Position numbers and translations under genes: made by a program | Notes under the pieces: generated by a model | Seen by the model: only the letters and a program-made list of their open reading frames with translations | Databases searched by the model: none | What the model was told of the DNA's origin: nothing | Source: Akkermansia sp. | GTDB taxonomy: Bacteria; Verrucomicrobiota; Verrucomicrobiia; Verrucomicrobiales; Akkermansiaceae | Direction of reading: 5' to 3' | Length of the DNA: 64,000 bases | NCBI GenBank assembly: GCA_017521405.1 | Contig: JAFXCP010000027.1 | Span: 41,264 to 105,263 of the forward strand | Shown: positions 14,115-22,483 of the stretch, piece after piece | Numbering within the stretch: the stretch's first letter is position 1 | Layout: each line of letters opens with the position of its first letter

Positions 14115-15023
14115 TTACTCAGCGCAGAGAATCTTGACGAAGCCCTCCTCCTGCAGACGGGTGGCGCCGCAGGCAAATTTGGCGCGAATCTGGAGTGCTT
14201 CGTCCAAATCATCGCGCACGGAGAGTTTCACCTTGAAATCATCCCAAATGCCGAACTGGGCGCGGCTCTTCACCCATGCCAGGCAGGAGCGCACGCCGGA
14301 GCTATCCACGGGGAGCTGCTCCGTGCGGATGATGCGGAAGCCCATAAAGGAATCCAGCTTGCCTTCGGCCAAGGCGCGCACGTTGTTGTAATCGAAGCTG
14401 GAAACTTCCGGTTGCTGGAGCAGGGCGTTAATCTGGCTGCTGGTGCAGGCCAGTACCAGCTCATCGCCGTAAGCGCGGCGCTCCTCGCTCCAAGCCTCGC
14501 AGCTTTGGAGCATATGCAGGGCATAGCGCAGCTTGCCCAACGTCAGATTGCATTCTACGGCACTGCCGCTTTCTGCGAAATCGCTTTCGATGGTCTGGCT
14601 ACTCGGGAAGTTGACGGCTACGGTGCCGTTTTCCCCGGTATAGTTGGTACCCAGGAAGGCATCCAGCATGACCTTATCCATGCAGCGGCCGGCGGCAGCA
14701 CGCATAGCCTCGATGGTTTTGCTTACGGGCACATCAATGTTAGCGAGTTTTTTGGCATCAAACTCATCAAAGCCGATGGCTTTGGTAAAGATGTGCGGGT
14801 GGATAACGCGGCGGGTGGTGGGGGCTTCATCCAGCGTGGTGGAGCCCATGCGGCTCGTTTTTTCCGTGAAGGAGAGGAGACCGTACTGATCGAATGCTAC
14901 CATTTTGCCGGAGAGTCCGGTTTCCACGGTAACGTACTTATCCAAGCGGGAGGCTTCCTGCTGCAAGTAAGAGCCCCACTTCTCGGAATACTTAATCTGG
15001 TAATTCTGTTCGATGTCTGCCAT
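14115..15023 (-). CDS. Solitary phage-type major capsid protein
   Basis: The 302-aa product resembles the major capsid family of tailed phages in which an N-terminal helical region (YSEKWGSYLQQEASRL) is followed by VETGLSGKMVAFDQYG, an RRVI block, a GRCMDKVMLDAFLG segment and a C-terminal segment resembling capsid axial domains. The ATG at 15021-15023 begins MADIEQNY, the natural family start; the open frame runs further upstream without a good start. The gene is intact, has the GC content of its neighbours and is closed by terminators on both sides (14050, 15255). No portal, terminase, protease, scaffold or tail gene lies within 15 kb, so it is not part of a recognisable prophage. It could be a phage remnant, a domesticated shell protein (encapsulin-like), or part of a dispersed gene-transfer-agent-like set. 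Family call is good; role is unknown. Confidence 0.75.
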   Translation of the reverse strand: MADIEQNYQIKYSEKWGSYLQQEASRLDKYVTVETGLSGKMVAFDQYGLLSFTEKTSRMGSTTLDEAPTTRRVIHPHIFTKAIGFDEFDAKKLANIDVPVSKTIEAMRAAAGRCMDKVMLDAFLGTNYTGENGTVAVNFPSSQTIESDFAESGSAVECNLTLGKLRYALHMLQSCEAWSEERRAYGDELVLACTSSQINALLQQPEVSSFDYNNVRALAEGKLDSFMGFRIIRTEQLPVDSSGVRSCLAWVKSRAQFGIWDDFKVKLSVRDDLDEALQIRAKFACGATRLQEEGFVKILCAE

Positions 15024-15247
15024 AGTGGTAATTGTTTCTTGAATGTGTTGAATGGCAAATCGGCATAGGCGGGGATTGTCCGCAGGCGGGGTCTCCTGGA
15101 ACCGCATGGCCGCTTGGCAGCCGTTTCACCCCGTGGGGGGGCGGAATTGGGCCACCGCAGGCTCTTGCCAAGGATATTAGAGCATAGAGTGCGCCGTTTG
15201 TCACCTGCCGGATAGCCTTGCGCTTTATTGCCCATCCCTTCGGGGAT

Positions 15248-15280
15248 AAAAAGTCCCCCGGAGCAGCACTGCTTCGGGGG
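15248..15280 (-). terminator. Intrinsic terminator of the LMW phosphatase gene
   Basis: A 12-bp stem with one G-T pair (15255-15266 with 15269-15280) has a 2-nt loop. On the - strand it is followed by ACTTTTTA (A run at 15248-15252 on +). It sits 36 bp after the stop of the phosphatase gene and isolates the capsid gene from it. Nothing else is recognisable between 15024 and 15315. Confidence 0.9.
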
Positions 15281-15315
15281 AGGGATGGGAGAAAAGTTGC
15301 ACCCATGGGGCTGCT

Positions 15316-15846
15316 TTATTCCGCTAATTCGCGGAGTAGGCGGCGGGTGGAAACGGCCAGCAGCTCCACCACAAAATCGAAGCCGCTTTCCCCTCCGTAA
15401 TATGGATCCGGCACCTCCTGCAAATCGCTTGTGGGGGGGAACCATCGGCACATGGGCTGCACGCGGGCAGCCTCCTCCGGCGTGCGGGCAAGGGAAAGAA
15501 TATCCTGTTGGTTTGATTTGTCCTGTGGGATAATGAGGTCAAAATTCGCAAAATCTGCCCGGCAGAATTGGCGGGCACGGTGGCCGCCATAGGCATATCC
15601 CGCGCGTTTGAGGGCGGCCAGCATACGAGAATCCGGGCGGCTACCGATGTGGTAGGAGGCAGTGCCGCAGGAATCTGCCCGGAAACTATGCTCCAAGCCT
15701 GCTTTTTGCACGGCATGTTGGAAGAGGATTTCTGCGGCGGGAGAGCGGCAAATGTTCCCCAAGCATACAAAGAGTACCCGGAAGGGAGGCTTTTGTGGCT
15801 CAGTTTCCGGTTGACCTGAGGCCTCTGTTCTGGTATGACCACTCAT
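15316..15846 (-). CDS. Low-molecular-weight protein-tyrosine phosphatase family protein
   Basis: A 176-aa cytosolic phosphatase of the LMW-PTP/arsenate reductase fold. The P-loop CLGNICRSP (C-x5-R-S pattern) lies near residue 28, followed by the SCGT element; the general-acid Asp sits in the late VPDPYYGG motif, as in the family. Such enzymes dephosphorylate tyrosine kinases of polysaccharide export or other Tyr-P proteins; the partner here is unknown. The ATG at 15846 gives a short N-terminal tail; an ATG at 15861 is also possible. The gene is divergent from queE, with only 23 bp between the starts, so the two promoters overlap. Confidence 0.9.
   Translation of the reverse strand: MSGHTRTEASGQPETEPQKPPFRVLFVCLGNICRSPAAEILFQHAVQKAGLEHSFRADSCGTASYHIGSRPDSRMLAALKRAGYAYGGHRARQFCRADFANFDLIIPQDKSNQQDILSLARTPEEAARVQPMCRWFPPTSDLQEVPDPYYGGESGFDFVVELLAVSTRRLLRELAE
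15811..15839 (+). promoter_or_regulatory. Probable queE promoter
   Basis: TTGACC at 15811-15816, a 17-nt spacer and TATGAC at 15834-15839, lying in and before the 5' end of the divergent phosphatase gene. The leader to the queE start would be about 24 nt. Confidence 0.5.
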
Positions 15847-15869
15847 GACGCTACGCAGCATACCATACC

Positions 15870-16535
15870 ATGATGAAGATTGCACGCTTGAATTCTGAGC
15901 CGGAGATATTTTATTCCTTACAAGGGGAGGGGGTACGCGCCGGTGTGCCTGCGGTGTTTTTGCGGCTGGCCGGTTGCAATTTGAGTTGCCGTTGGTGCGA
16001 TACAAAGTACTCCTGGCGTGATGGTGTAGAACTGGCGGTGCCTGCCGTGGCGGAGCGTCTGCATGCCTATGCCTGCCGTAGCTTGGTGATTACCGGCGGG
16101 GAGCCTTTGCTGCAACAGCCTGCGCTGGAGGCTTTGCTCTCCCTGCTGCCGCAGGATTTCTATGTGGAGGTGGAGACGAATGGTACCCTGCGCCCCTCCT
16201 CGGTATTGGCTGCGCGGGTAAATCAGTGGAATGTTTCTCCCAAGCTGCCGCATGCGGGCAATGGGCATGCTTCCCCCCTGCTGCCGGAAGTATTGGCTTT
16301 TTTTGCAAGCTTGCCGGGTGCATGGTTTAAATTCGTGGTGCGGGGGGAGGAGGATTGGCCTGCCATTGCCGCGCTGGGCTTGCCGCTGGAACGGCTGGTT
16401 CTGATGCCTTGCGCGGCCTCCCTCCCGGAGTTGCAATCTGCCCGCCCTGCTGTGGCAGAGCTTTGCCTGCGGCATCATTGCCGCTTTGGAGACCGCCTGC
16501 ATGTGGCGATTTGGAACGACCGCAAGGGCGTGTAA
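15870..16535 (+). CDS. queE: 7-carboxy-7-deazaguanine synthase (radical SAM)
   Basis: QueE converts 6-carboxy-tetrahydropterin to 7-carboxy-7-deazaguanine in preQ0/queuosine biosynthesis, using SAM and a 4Fe-4S cluster. The 221-aa sequence has the family start (FYSLQGEGVRAG), the radical SAM cysteine motif CNLSCRWCD (C-x3-C-x2-C, near residues 35-42), the ITGGEP SAM-binding motif near residue 75, and the ETNGT segment. The length is usual for QueE. The start is ATGATG; the second Met is equally plausible. No other queuosine gene is nearby, so the pathway partners must lie elsewhere. It converges on lpxI with 17 bp between the stops. Confidence 0.93.
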   Translation: MMKIARLNSEPEIFYSLQGEGVRAGVPAVFLRLAGCNLSCRWCDTKYSWRDGVELAVPAVAERLHAYACRSLVITGGEPLLQQPALEALLSLLPQDFYVEVETNGTLRPSSVLAARVNQWNVSPKLPHAGNGHASPLLPEVLAFFASLPGAWFKFVVRGEEDWPAIAALGLPLERLVLMPCAASLPELQSARPAVAELCLRHHCRFGDRLHVAIWNDRKGV

Positions 16536-16552
16536 GAGCAGTTATAGGGGGC

Positions 16553-17725
16553 TTATGCTTGCAGGATGATGCCTGCTTTGCGTGCCGCACGGCGGATTTC
16601 CGGCGTGGGGTGGAAGGCGGCGGTGCCGCACATGACCATGGGCACGGGGGGCTTGCTGCTGCGCCCCAGCAGAATGCGGCAAAGCCAGTTTGCCAGCCGT
16701 GCAAAACGCAGCCGGTTCATATACGCCCCGGCACGCCGAATGCACTTGAGGGGACCATCCGCATCGTCCACGTTAATCACAACACCATCGCACACTACGG
16801 CGCAGTGGCCAATACCCAGTTTCTCCAGCTCCGCAGCCATGGCGGCAGCGTGTTCCGCATCGGTGGGGATGTGGCCGGGGTCCTCCCCTTCCTGCGGGGG
16901 TAGGGGTACTTGCATGGCATGCAGGGTAATGCCGTGCTGCTCGCAGAGTTGCAGCACTTCCTCCCGCTGGAAGAGAATGGTGCGCCCGGCTTCGAATACG
17001 ATGTGGCGCACGTTCGCCTTGATGGCATTCCGAATGGTGCCGAGACCGATGCAGGGAACATCGAAGCGCATATCGTGCCCGGGTTTGGTCACCTTGCAAA
17101 GGGTGACGCTGTATGGGCGGTGACCGCCGGCATGCAAGCACTCGTTTGTGCCTTTGAATCCCTCCACACACACCACTGTTTGCCCATGTACGATGATGCT
17201 TTGACCAATATCGAGCCGGGCGATTTCTCGGGCTTGGGAGAGTCCGAAACGGGCTTCTTCCATTTGTTGCGGTGTGGGAAGAGGACCCGCCAGATGCCCC
17301 TCCCCGGGCAGGCATTCCTCCATAAAGGTGGTGGAGGGCAGCACGGTGAATCCCCGGGAGTGGATAAAATCGCAAATGGTACCAAAGATGGTGTGTGCAT
17401 TGCGGCGATCCAGCGTGGCCAGCAGACGCCGCGCTGTGGCATCCGGCCACATGGTGTATAAACTGGCCGGTTTTATTTGCCCGGTAAGCATCACGTGCGT
17501 TACACCCTCTTGCTCAAAAAAATCTGCCGGTCCCTCCAGCGAGCCTACCCGGAAGCAGGCATAGGCCGCGCAGAGCCCGGGAATGTCCTTTTCCACTGCG
17601 CCGCGCATGCCGGCCGCCACCACGCGCACACCTGCCCGCCGGGCACCCTCTATGACGCGGCGAGAGAATTCTCCCGCTCCGGCAATGACACCGAGGGTGC
17701 GGATATGGCTGTAATCGGGGTCCAT
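16553..17725 (-). CDS. lpxI: UDP-2,3-diacylglucosamine pyrophosphatase LpxI with C-terminal extension
   Basis: LpxI (DUF1009) hydrolyses UDP-2,3-diacylglucosamine to lipid X in lipid A synthesis and replaces LpxH in many bacteria. The N-terminal GVIAGAGEFSRRV segment, the VMLTGQIKP block, and the C-terminal catalytic part with IGLGTIRNAIKANVRHIVFEAGRTI and FQREEVLQLCEQHGI are characteristic. Family members are about 270-290 aa; this one is 390, the extra C-terminal part (about residues 295-390) carrying an NVDDADGPLKCIRR segment and a tail of basic and hydrophobic residues that I do not recognise. It begins 21 bp after the E2 gene and is probably co-transcribed with the pdh genes, an odd functional pairing. 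Confidence 0.85.
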   Translation of the reverse strand: MDPDYSHIRTLGVIAGAGEFSRRVIEGARRAGVRVVAAGMRGAVEKDIPGLCAAYACFRVGSLEGPADFFEQEGVTHVMLTGQIKPASLYTMWPDATARRLLATLDRRNAHTIFGTICDFIHSRGFTVLPSTTFMEECLPGEGHLAGPLPTPQQMEEARFGLSQAREIARLDIGQSIIVHGQTVVCVEGFKGTNECLHAGGHRPYSVTLCKVTKPGHDMRFDVPCIGLGTIRNAIKANVRHIVFEAGRTILFQREEVLQLCEQHGITLHAMQVPLPPQEGEDPGHIPTDAEHAAAMAAELEKLGIGHCAVVCDGVVINVDDADGPLKCIRRAGAYMNRLRFARLANWLCRILLGRSSKPPVPMVMCGTAAFHPTPEIRRAARKAGIILQA

Positions 17726-17746
17726 GGTCGGGCAGTGCAGGGGGGG

Positions 17747-18997
17747 TTAGAGCAATTCGGGGTGTTCCAGATAGTGAGCCAAGCGCTGCATGAGGCGGCC
17801 GATATCGCCGCCATCCACCACGCGGTGGTCGAAGGAGGCCACAATCTGCGCTTGCTCCACGGGGATAAAACACTGCACCTCCTCACTCCACACGGGTACT
17901 TTCTGCACCGCACCCACGCCGAGGATGAGACTCTCGCTCGGCAGGGGCATGGGGGTGGCGTGTGTGAGCCCGAAGCCTCCGAAATTCGATACGGTGGCAA
18001 TGCCGCCGCCTTGGTAGCCGGGGTCCAGGCGGCGCTCCCGCGCCTGCTGCACCACTTTGTTGAACTCATCCACCAGCTCATCCAGCGTACTTTCGTTCAC
18101 TCCGCGCATCACGGGCACCATTACGCCATCCGCCACTTGCACTGCCACGCCCAAATCAATCCGGCGCGGGGTGAGGATGCGACCGCCCACCATATACCCG
18201 GCACACTCGGGGGATTCCGCCAGTGCTAAGGCCAAGGCGCGCACGAAGTAGAGCGTGATGCCCGGCCGCCGGGGGTGGTTCTTGCGGTGCAGGATGATAG
18301 GTGCCATATAAATGGGGCGCCCGGCGCTGGCAATGGGGCGGCGCCATGTGCGCTGCATGCTGCTGGCTACGCTGCGGCGCATGGGGGAGGCTTTGCGGGA
18401 GGGCCAGCCATCCACGTAATTCAGGAAATCCTCAAAATCATCTATCGTGATGCGGCCACCGGGTCCGCTGCCAATAATGTACGCCAAATCCGCCTCCGTG
18501 ATGCCCAGCTCATCCATGCGAGCCCGGATGCGCGGGGAAAGGAAATGGGCACCGCGCATGCCAATGGGTACGGGAAGACCGCGACCGGAGCTTTGCTTCT
18601 CCCCACTGCCGGGGCTGGCTTCCCGGTATTCCCCCACGGTGCGGAAATGGGCGCCATCCTGTGCAGCTGGACTGCTGCCGGGAGCCGTCTCCGCCGGGGT
18701 GGCGGGTTGTGTGCCCTCTTCCAGAATACTGGCACCGGAGCGTTCAATCTCCTCCTCCGTGGCTTCGATGATGCCCATGATGGCTCCCACGGGTACTACC
18801 TCGCCCTCGCTTACGGAGAGGGATAGCACCTTACCCCCGCAGGAGGTTGTTACCCCCATGACGGCTTTATTCGTTTCTACCTCGAATACTTCTTGGTCTG
18901 CCACGACGGTATCGCCGGGCTGCACCAAGGCGTGCATGATGGTGGCTTCTGCAATGGATTCGCCCAGCTGGGGCATGAGTATGGGAACTTGCGGCAT
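17747..18997 (-). CDS. Dihydrolipoamide acyltransferase, E2 of a 2-oxoacid dehydrogenase complex
   Basis: E2 core of a pyruvate/branched-chain 2-oxoacid dehydrogenase, transferring the acyl group from lipoyl-lysine to CoA. The order is one lipoyl domain (lipoylated Lys in EVETNKAVMGV, about residue 42), an acidic/Pro linker, a peripheral-subunit-binding domain (LSPRIRARMDELGI, around residue 165) and the catalytic domain with the active-site motif SFDHRVVDGGD near the end. The start is placed at 18997 (MPQVPILMPQLGES) because the lipoyl domain begins there; the upstream open frame overlaps E1 beta. The length (416 aa) is normal. No E3 (lipoamide dehydrogenase) gene is in the operon. Confidence 0.93.
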   Translation of the reverse strand: MPQVPILMPQLGESIAEATIMHALVQPGDTVVADQEVFEVETNKAVMGVTTSCGGKVLSLSVSEGEVVPVGAIMGIIEATEEEIERSGASILEEGTQPATPAETAPGSSPAAQDGAHFRTVGEYREASPGSGEKQSSGRGLPVPIGMRGAHFLSPRIRARMDELGITEADLAYIIGSGPGGRITIDDFEDFLNYVDGWPSRKASPMRRSVASSMQRTWRRPIASAGRPIYMAPIILHRKNHPRRPGITLYFVRALALALAESPECAGYMVGGRILTPRRIDLGVAVQVADGVMVPVMRGVNESTLDELVDEFNKVVQQARERRLDPGYQGGGIATVSNFGGFGLTHATPMPLPSESLILGVGAVQKVPVWSEEVQCFIPVEQAQIVASFDHRVVDGGDIGRLMQRLAHYLEHPELL

Positions 18998-19016
18998 GGC
19001 AGGATGAAAAATGTAT

Positions 19017-19991
19017 TTAGAGGGAGATGAGGTAGCGGGCAGCGGCAGCAATACCGGCGGCACTCGGGCGGTGGGCTTTCCATAGCTCCGGATGTGCAGG
19101 AATGGGTGTTTCCCGAGAGGTAAGCCGCAGGGGCGGAGCATCCAGTAGGTGGAAGCCCGCATCCGCCACGCGCGCTACCACCTCTGCTGCGACACCGCCC
19201 CATGGGAAATCCTCACTCACCACCAGCAGGCGTGCCGTGCGTGCCACGGAGGCCAGAATCGTATCCGTATCCAGCGGTTTAATGCTGCGGAGATCCACTA
19301 CTTCCAGTTCGTACCCGGTGGTGGCGGAAAGTTCCTCTGCGGCTTTGAGTGCCTCCGGCACCATAGCGGAAAAGGCCACCACAGTGGCATGCTTGCCCAT
19401 GCGGGCAATGCGTGCCTTGCCCACCGGAAGAGGCTGCGGGTCCACCCATGTATCCGCCTTGAGCCAGCGGTACAGGAACTTATGCTCCATGAATACAACC
19501 GGATCCGGAATCCGCACGGCTTCTTTGAGCATGTAGTATGCATCCGCTACCGTGGCGGGGGTGAATACATGCAAGCCCGGATAATGGGCAAACAGGGCCT
19601 CCAAACTTTGGCTGTGGAAGGGACCGCCTCCGGGAGTGCCGCCGCTGGGCATGCGCACGGTAAGATTAACCGGTATGCCGGTGCGGTAATAATGCGCGGC
19701 GGCGTTGTTGGCAATTTGGTTTTGTGCCAGTGTGCCGAAATCGGCAAACTGCATTTCGATAATGGGCTTCATGCCGCCTAAGGCTGCCCCCATGCCCACA
19801 CCTGCAATGGCATCCTCCGCAATGGGGGCATTAAGCACCCGCCCGGGGAAACGCTCTGCCAGTCCCTTGGTGGCTTTGAATGCCCCGCCAAAGCTGCCGG
19901 CTATATCCTCCCCCAGCAAGAATACCTTTGGGTCCTCCTCCAGTAATTCGGCCAAGGCTTGGTGGATGGCATCGATGTAGGTTACGCTCAT
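19017..19991 (-). CDS. pdhB: 2-oxoacid dehydrogenase E1 component, beta subunit
   Basis: This subunit pairs with E1 alpha to form the thiamine-diphosphate decarboxylase of a pyruvate (or branched-chain 2-oxoacid) dehydrogenase. The 324-aa sequence shows the family hallmarks: FLLGEDIAGSFGGAF near the start, NAPIAEDAIAGVGMGAA, the EMQFADF segment, RMPSGGTPGGGPFHSQ and the C-terminal transketolase domain with DLRSIKPLDTDTI and EDFPWGGVAAEV. The gene lies 45 bp after E1 alpha and 19 bp before the E2 gene. Pyruvate is the most likely substrate from similarity pattern, but branched-chain oxoacids cannot be excluded. Confidence 0.93.
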   Translation of the reverse strand: MSVTYIDAIHQALAELLEEDPKVFLLGEDIAGSFGGAFKATKGLAERFPGRVLNAPIAEDAIAGVGMGAALGGMKPIIEMQFADFGTLAQNQIANNAAAHYYRTGIPVNLTVRMPSGGTPGGGPFHSQSLEALFAHYPGLHVFTPATVADAYYMLKEAVRIPDPVVFMEHKFLYRWLKADTWVDPQPLPVGKARIARMGKHATVVAFSAMVPEALKAAEELSATTGYELEVVDLRSIKPLDTDTILASVARTARLLVVSEDFPWGGVAAEVVARVADAGFHLLDAPPLRLTSRETPIPAHPELWKAHRPSAAGIAAAARYLISL

Positions 19992-20036
19992 GGGTCTTTG
20001 GTGTACGGGAAAATAGTGTCTGTAAAAACGGGGAGC

Positions 20037-21023
20037 TTAGCGCATGGGATGCCAGCTGGTTGCATCCCAATCTTCTTCCTCGGAGCGGGGAGCTGCTTCC
20101 TTCTGGGCTTGGGCTACCAGCCGCTGCACCTCATCGCGGCACTCCTCTTCCCAGGCATTGGCTTCTTCCTCGCTCAGCCAGCCTTTCTCCAGCATTTGGC
20201 GGCGCGCTACGGCCAGCGGGTCGCGGTCTGCGTAGGCTGCTTTGAGCTCGGCGGGAATGTATGAGGCATCATCATGCTCCCCATGGCCGCACATACGCAG
20301 CGTTTCTGCCACGACCCACTGCGGTCCCTCCCCGGCACGGGCAGCAGCAATGGCTCGCTGCATGGTTTCCAGCGTTTGGAGAAAATCCGTACCATCGCAC
20401 TCGTGGCAAGCCATGCCGTATCCCTTGCCGCGCTCCATCAGGCTCTTGCAGGCAAATTCCTGACTGTTGGGCGTGGAGTATGCGTATTGGTTATTGGTAA
20501 CAACGATGACGACGGGGAGTTTTTCCACGGCCACAAGGTTGGCGGCTTCGTGCGTGGCACCCACGGAGGTGGTGCCATCCCCAATGCAGGCAAGCCCCAC
20601 ACAGCCGCTTTGCCCTTGCAGGCGCCGCGCCAGCATGAGACCGGCTATCACGGAGATGCCGGTACCAAGGTGCGATATAGGAGCGGGGTTGCCATCCCCG
20701 GGTATGCCCCAATGCACGTTGCTATCGCGCCCGCGCATGCAGCCCTGGGCACTGCCTAAGTAAGAGCGCGCACTCTCCAATACGCTATACCCCCATGCGC
20801 AGCGCCCCGCTTGCTCGCGGATGAATGGGGCATAGGCATCCCGCCCTTTTTCCAGAAATACACCCTCGCAGGCAGCTATGGCCTCGTGCCCGCGACCAAG
20901 GAATACACCACCAAAAATCTTGCCCGCCTTGTACAGAGCGGAAATCTTGGTGTCGAACGCCCGGGCCATGAGCATGGCCTTGTAGGCACGTTTTGCCGGC
21001 TCCTTCATATCGCTGCCATTCAC
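20037..21023 (-). CDS. pdhA: 2-oxoacid dehydrogenase E1 component, alpha subunit
   Basis: This subunit binds thiamine diphosphate through the motif beginning IGDGTTSVGATHEAANLV (GDG...N type, around residue 165), followed by VIVVTNNQYAYST. The GRGHEAI segment, the phosphorylation-loop region near YIPAELKAAY and the overall length (328 aa) fit E1 alpha of the two-subunit type. I place the start at the GTG at 21021-21023 (MNGSDMKEP) because a TTGATT-17-TAGAAT promoter ends 7 nt before it; the upstream ATG at 21032 overlaps the -10 box, and the ATG at 21008 is an alternative. First gene of the operon pdhA-pdhB-E2-lpxI. Confidence 0.92.
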   Translation of the reverse strand: MNGSDMKEPAKRAYKAMLMARAFDTKISALYKAGKIFGGVFLGRGHEAIAACEGVFLEKGRDAYAPFIREQAGRCAWGYSVLESARSYLGSAQGCMRGRDSNVHWGIPGDGNPAPISHLGTGISVIAGLMLARRLQGQSGCVGLACIGDGTTSVGATHEAANLVAVEKLPVVIVVTNNQYAYSTPNSQEFACKSLMERGKGYGMACHECDGTDFLQTLETMQRAIAAARAGEGPQWVVAETLRMCGHGEHDDASYIPAELKAAYADRDPLAVARRQMLEKGWLSEEEANAWEEECRDEVQRLVAQAQKEAAPRSEEEDWDATSWHPMR

Positions 21024-21030
21024 GCTCTGC

Positions 21031-21059
21031 ATTCTACTCCTACGTGCATGTTAAATCAA
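21031..21059 (-). promoter_or_regulatory. Promoter of the pdhA operon
   Basis: On the - strand: TTGATT (21054-21059), 17-nt spacer, TAGAAT (21031-21036). The -10 box is 7 nt from an in-frame GTG, suggesting a leaderless mRNA. Confidence 0.65.
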
Positions 21060-21107
21060 GCGGAAATGATACGGCGTGCGATGTTTATATGCACGGAGTC
21101 TGTTCAA

Positions 21108-22364
21108 TTATTTGAGTTTGGCAATATAGCGGCCCACTGTCATGGCGCAGGCCTCTGCAGCGGGAAGCTCCTTGCGGGCATGGCGTTCTCCCCAGGAATC
21201 GGAGTAGATGATGGTTTGCTTGCGGGCGTTGTAGCCGATGATGAGGCGGGCATGGCCGCCCCTGATTTGGGGAAGGCTCAGGGGCTCCGGGTAAATACCC
21301 ACCATCACCATCCAGATAACGGGTGTGCCGGAATCAATGCTCTTGCGGATGGGTTTGAGCCATTTGGCTACATTTGTTTTCTTCCCGGCGCGTGCTTGGA
21401 GAAGCAGCTGCGGGTTAGCCATCTCGAACGCCATGCCGGAGTACGGCATGGCCGGGCGGTCCTCCCGGCGGGCCAGTTTGTTGTATTCCCCTATGGTACC
21501 CTCCAAACACTGCTGATAATTCTCCAACACGGTGAACTTAACCCGGAATTTCCTGCAAATGGTGCGCATGGCAGCCTCCATATCCAGCGAGGAAGTACCC
21601 CCCTCCCCGGAGGCGGATTCGCACAGTGCTGCCAGCGCATGCTGGTCCACCCCTTCCATGCCGTAAAAGGCAAAGACACGAGCCAGAGTGGCCGGCACGC
21701 AATACCCCTTCTGCCCTTGGTCCACCATCGGAATATTCCGGAGCCACACGGTGCCATCCTCTTCCCGCACGATGTTAGCCCTCAGCTCGTTTTTTCGCAC
21801 GGCACTCTCTGCCCCGCCTCGCTCAATGGCCTTGGCATCCGCCCCCAGCGTGAGCCGCACAAACTCTGCCACAAATTGCCCGCCGCGCTTGCCGCCGGAG
21901 CTTTCCATGCGGATAATACCATTTTCCCACTGCCATTCCATGCTTTGCACCTTCACGGCTGTTTTGCGCTTGCTCATCCGGTGCACACGAGGGCGCACCC
22001 CTGTAAGCTCAGAGATTTTTTTCTGCGTATCGGCCACCACGGCATCGAAATCCTTTTCTTCCAGCTCCCCATCGTCCCCCCGGTTGTATACCATTACCCG
22101 CAGGGAGGTACTCTGCCCTTCCTCCATCTCCAGCAGGCATTCCCCCGTATTCAGCCCTCCCAGTTGCAACTCCCCCGCCGGAAAACGCAGTGTACCCTCC
22201 TCCACCCGCTCGCAGCGGGTACCCTTCAGGGCAATTTTAGCCATCTCCACGAGAGGCTGCTTCCACAGGCTGCCGCTGCGTACACTCTCCCCTATATCCG
22301 CACCGGGCGCACTGAAGCTGCACAGCATGACCAAAAGCAAGCAAAGTAAGCATGGATTCCCCAT
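21108..22364 (-). CDS. Exported C39-like cysteine peptidase domain protein
   Basis: A 418-aa protein with an N-terminal signal peptide (hydrophobic residues 4-16, then SFSAPGA; a cleavage site near residue 22). The N-terminal half, to about residue 205, has no family I recognise. The C-terminal part is a papain-like C39-type domain: the Cys nucleophile in DQGQKGYCVPATLARV (about residue 223), the His in RGGHARLIIGYN (about 379), and an Asp instead of the usual Asn/Asp partner in YSDSWG. Such domains cleave leader peptides or act as envelope peptidases; no substrate or transporter gene is adjacent. The start fits a leaderless promoter (TTGCAG-17-TAAGAT, 6 nt before ATG). It is divergent from bamA. 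Confidence 0.75.
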   Translation of the reverse strand: MGNPCLLCLLLVMLCSFSAPGADIGESVRSGSLWKQPLVEMAKIALKGTRCERVEEGTLRFPAGELQLGGLNTGECLLEMEEGQSTSLRVMVYNRGDDGELEEKDFDAVVADTQKKISELTGVRPRVHRMSKRKTAVKVQSMEWQWENGIIRMESSGGKRGGQFVAEFVRLTLGADAKAIERGGAESAVRKNELRANIVREEDGTVWLRNIPMVDQGQKGYCVPATLARVFAFYGMEGVDQHALAALCESASGEGGTSSLDMEAAMRTICRKFRVKFTVLENYQQCLEGTIGEYNKLARREDRPAMPYSGMAFEMANPQLLLQARAGKKTNVAKWLKPIRKSIDSGTPVIWMVMVGIYPEPLSLPQIRGGHARLIIGYNARKQTIIYSDSWGERHARKELPAAEACAMTVGRYIAKLK

Positions 22365-22370
22365 GAATGT

Positions 22371-22399
22371 ATCTTAGCTATTTCGTATGGGTTCTGCAA
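22371..22399 (-). promoter_or_regulatory. Promoter of the C39-like peptidase gene
   Basis: On the - strand: TTGCAG (22394-22399), 17-nt spacer, TAAGAT (22371-22376), then 6 nt to the ATG at 22364. This predicts transcription starting at the A of ATG. Confidence 0.7.
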
Positions 22400-22446
22400 G
22401 GCTTTTCCACCGGAATGATTGTTATGGCAGATGCCCGAATTAAACC

Positions 22447-22476
22447 TTGACGCCGCAGGGTATCAGGTGGTACGAT
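22447..22476 (+). promoter_or_regulatory. Promoter of bamA
   Basis: TTGACG (22447-22452), 18-nt spacer, TACGAT (22471-22476), 7 nt before the bamA ATG. The predicted transcript is leaderless. This promoter and that of the divergent peptidase gene lie 48 bp apart. Confidence 0.7.
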
Positions 22477-22483
22477 TCCTCCC

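Noticed and set aside
14115-15023. Calling the region a prophage because of the capsid gene.
   Set aside because: No portal, terminase, tail, integrase or att site is visible around it.
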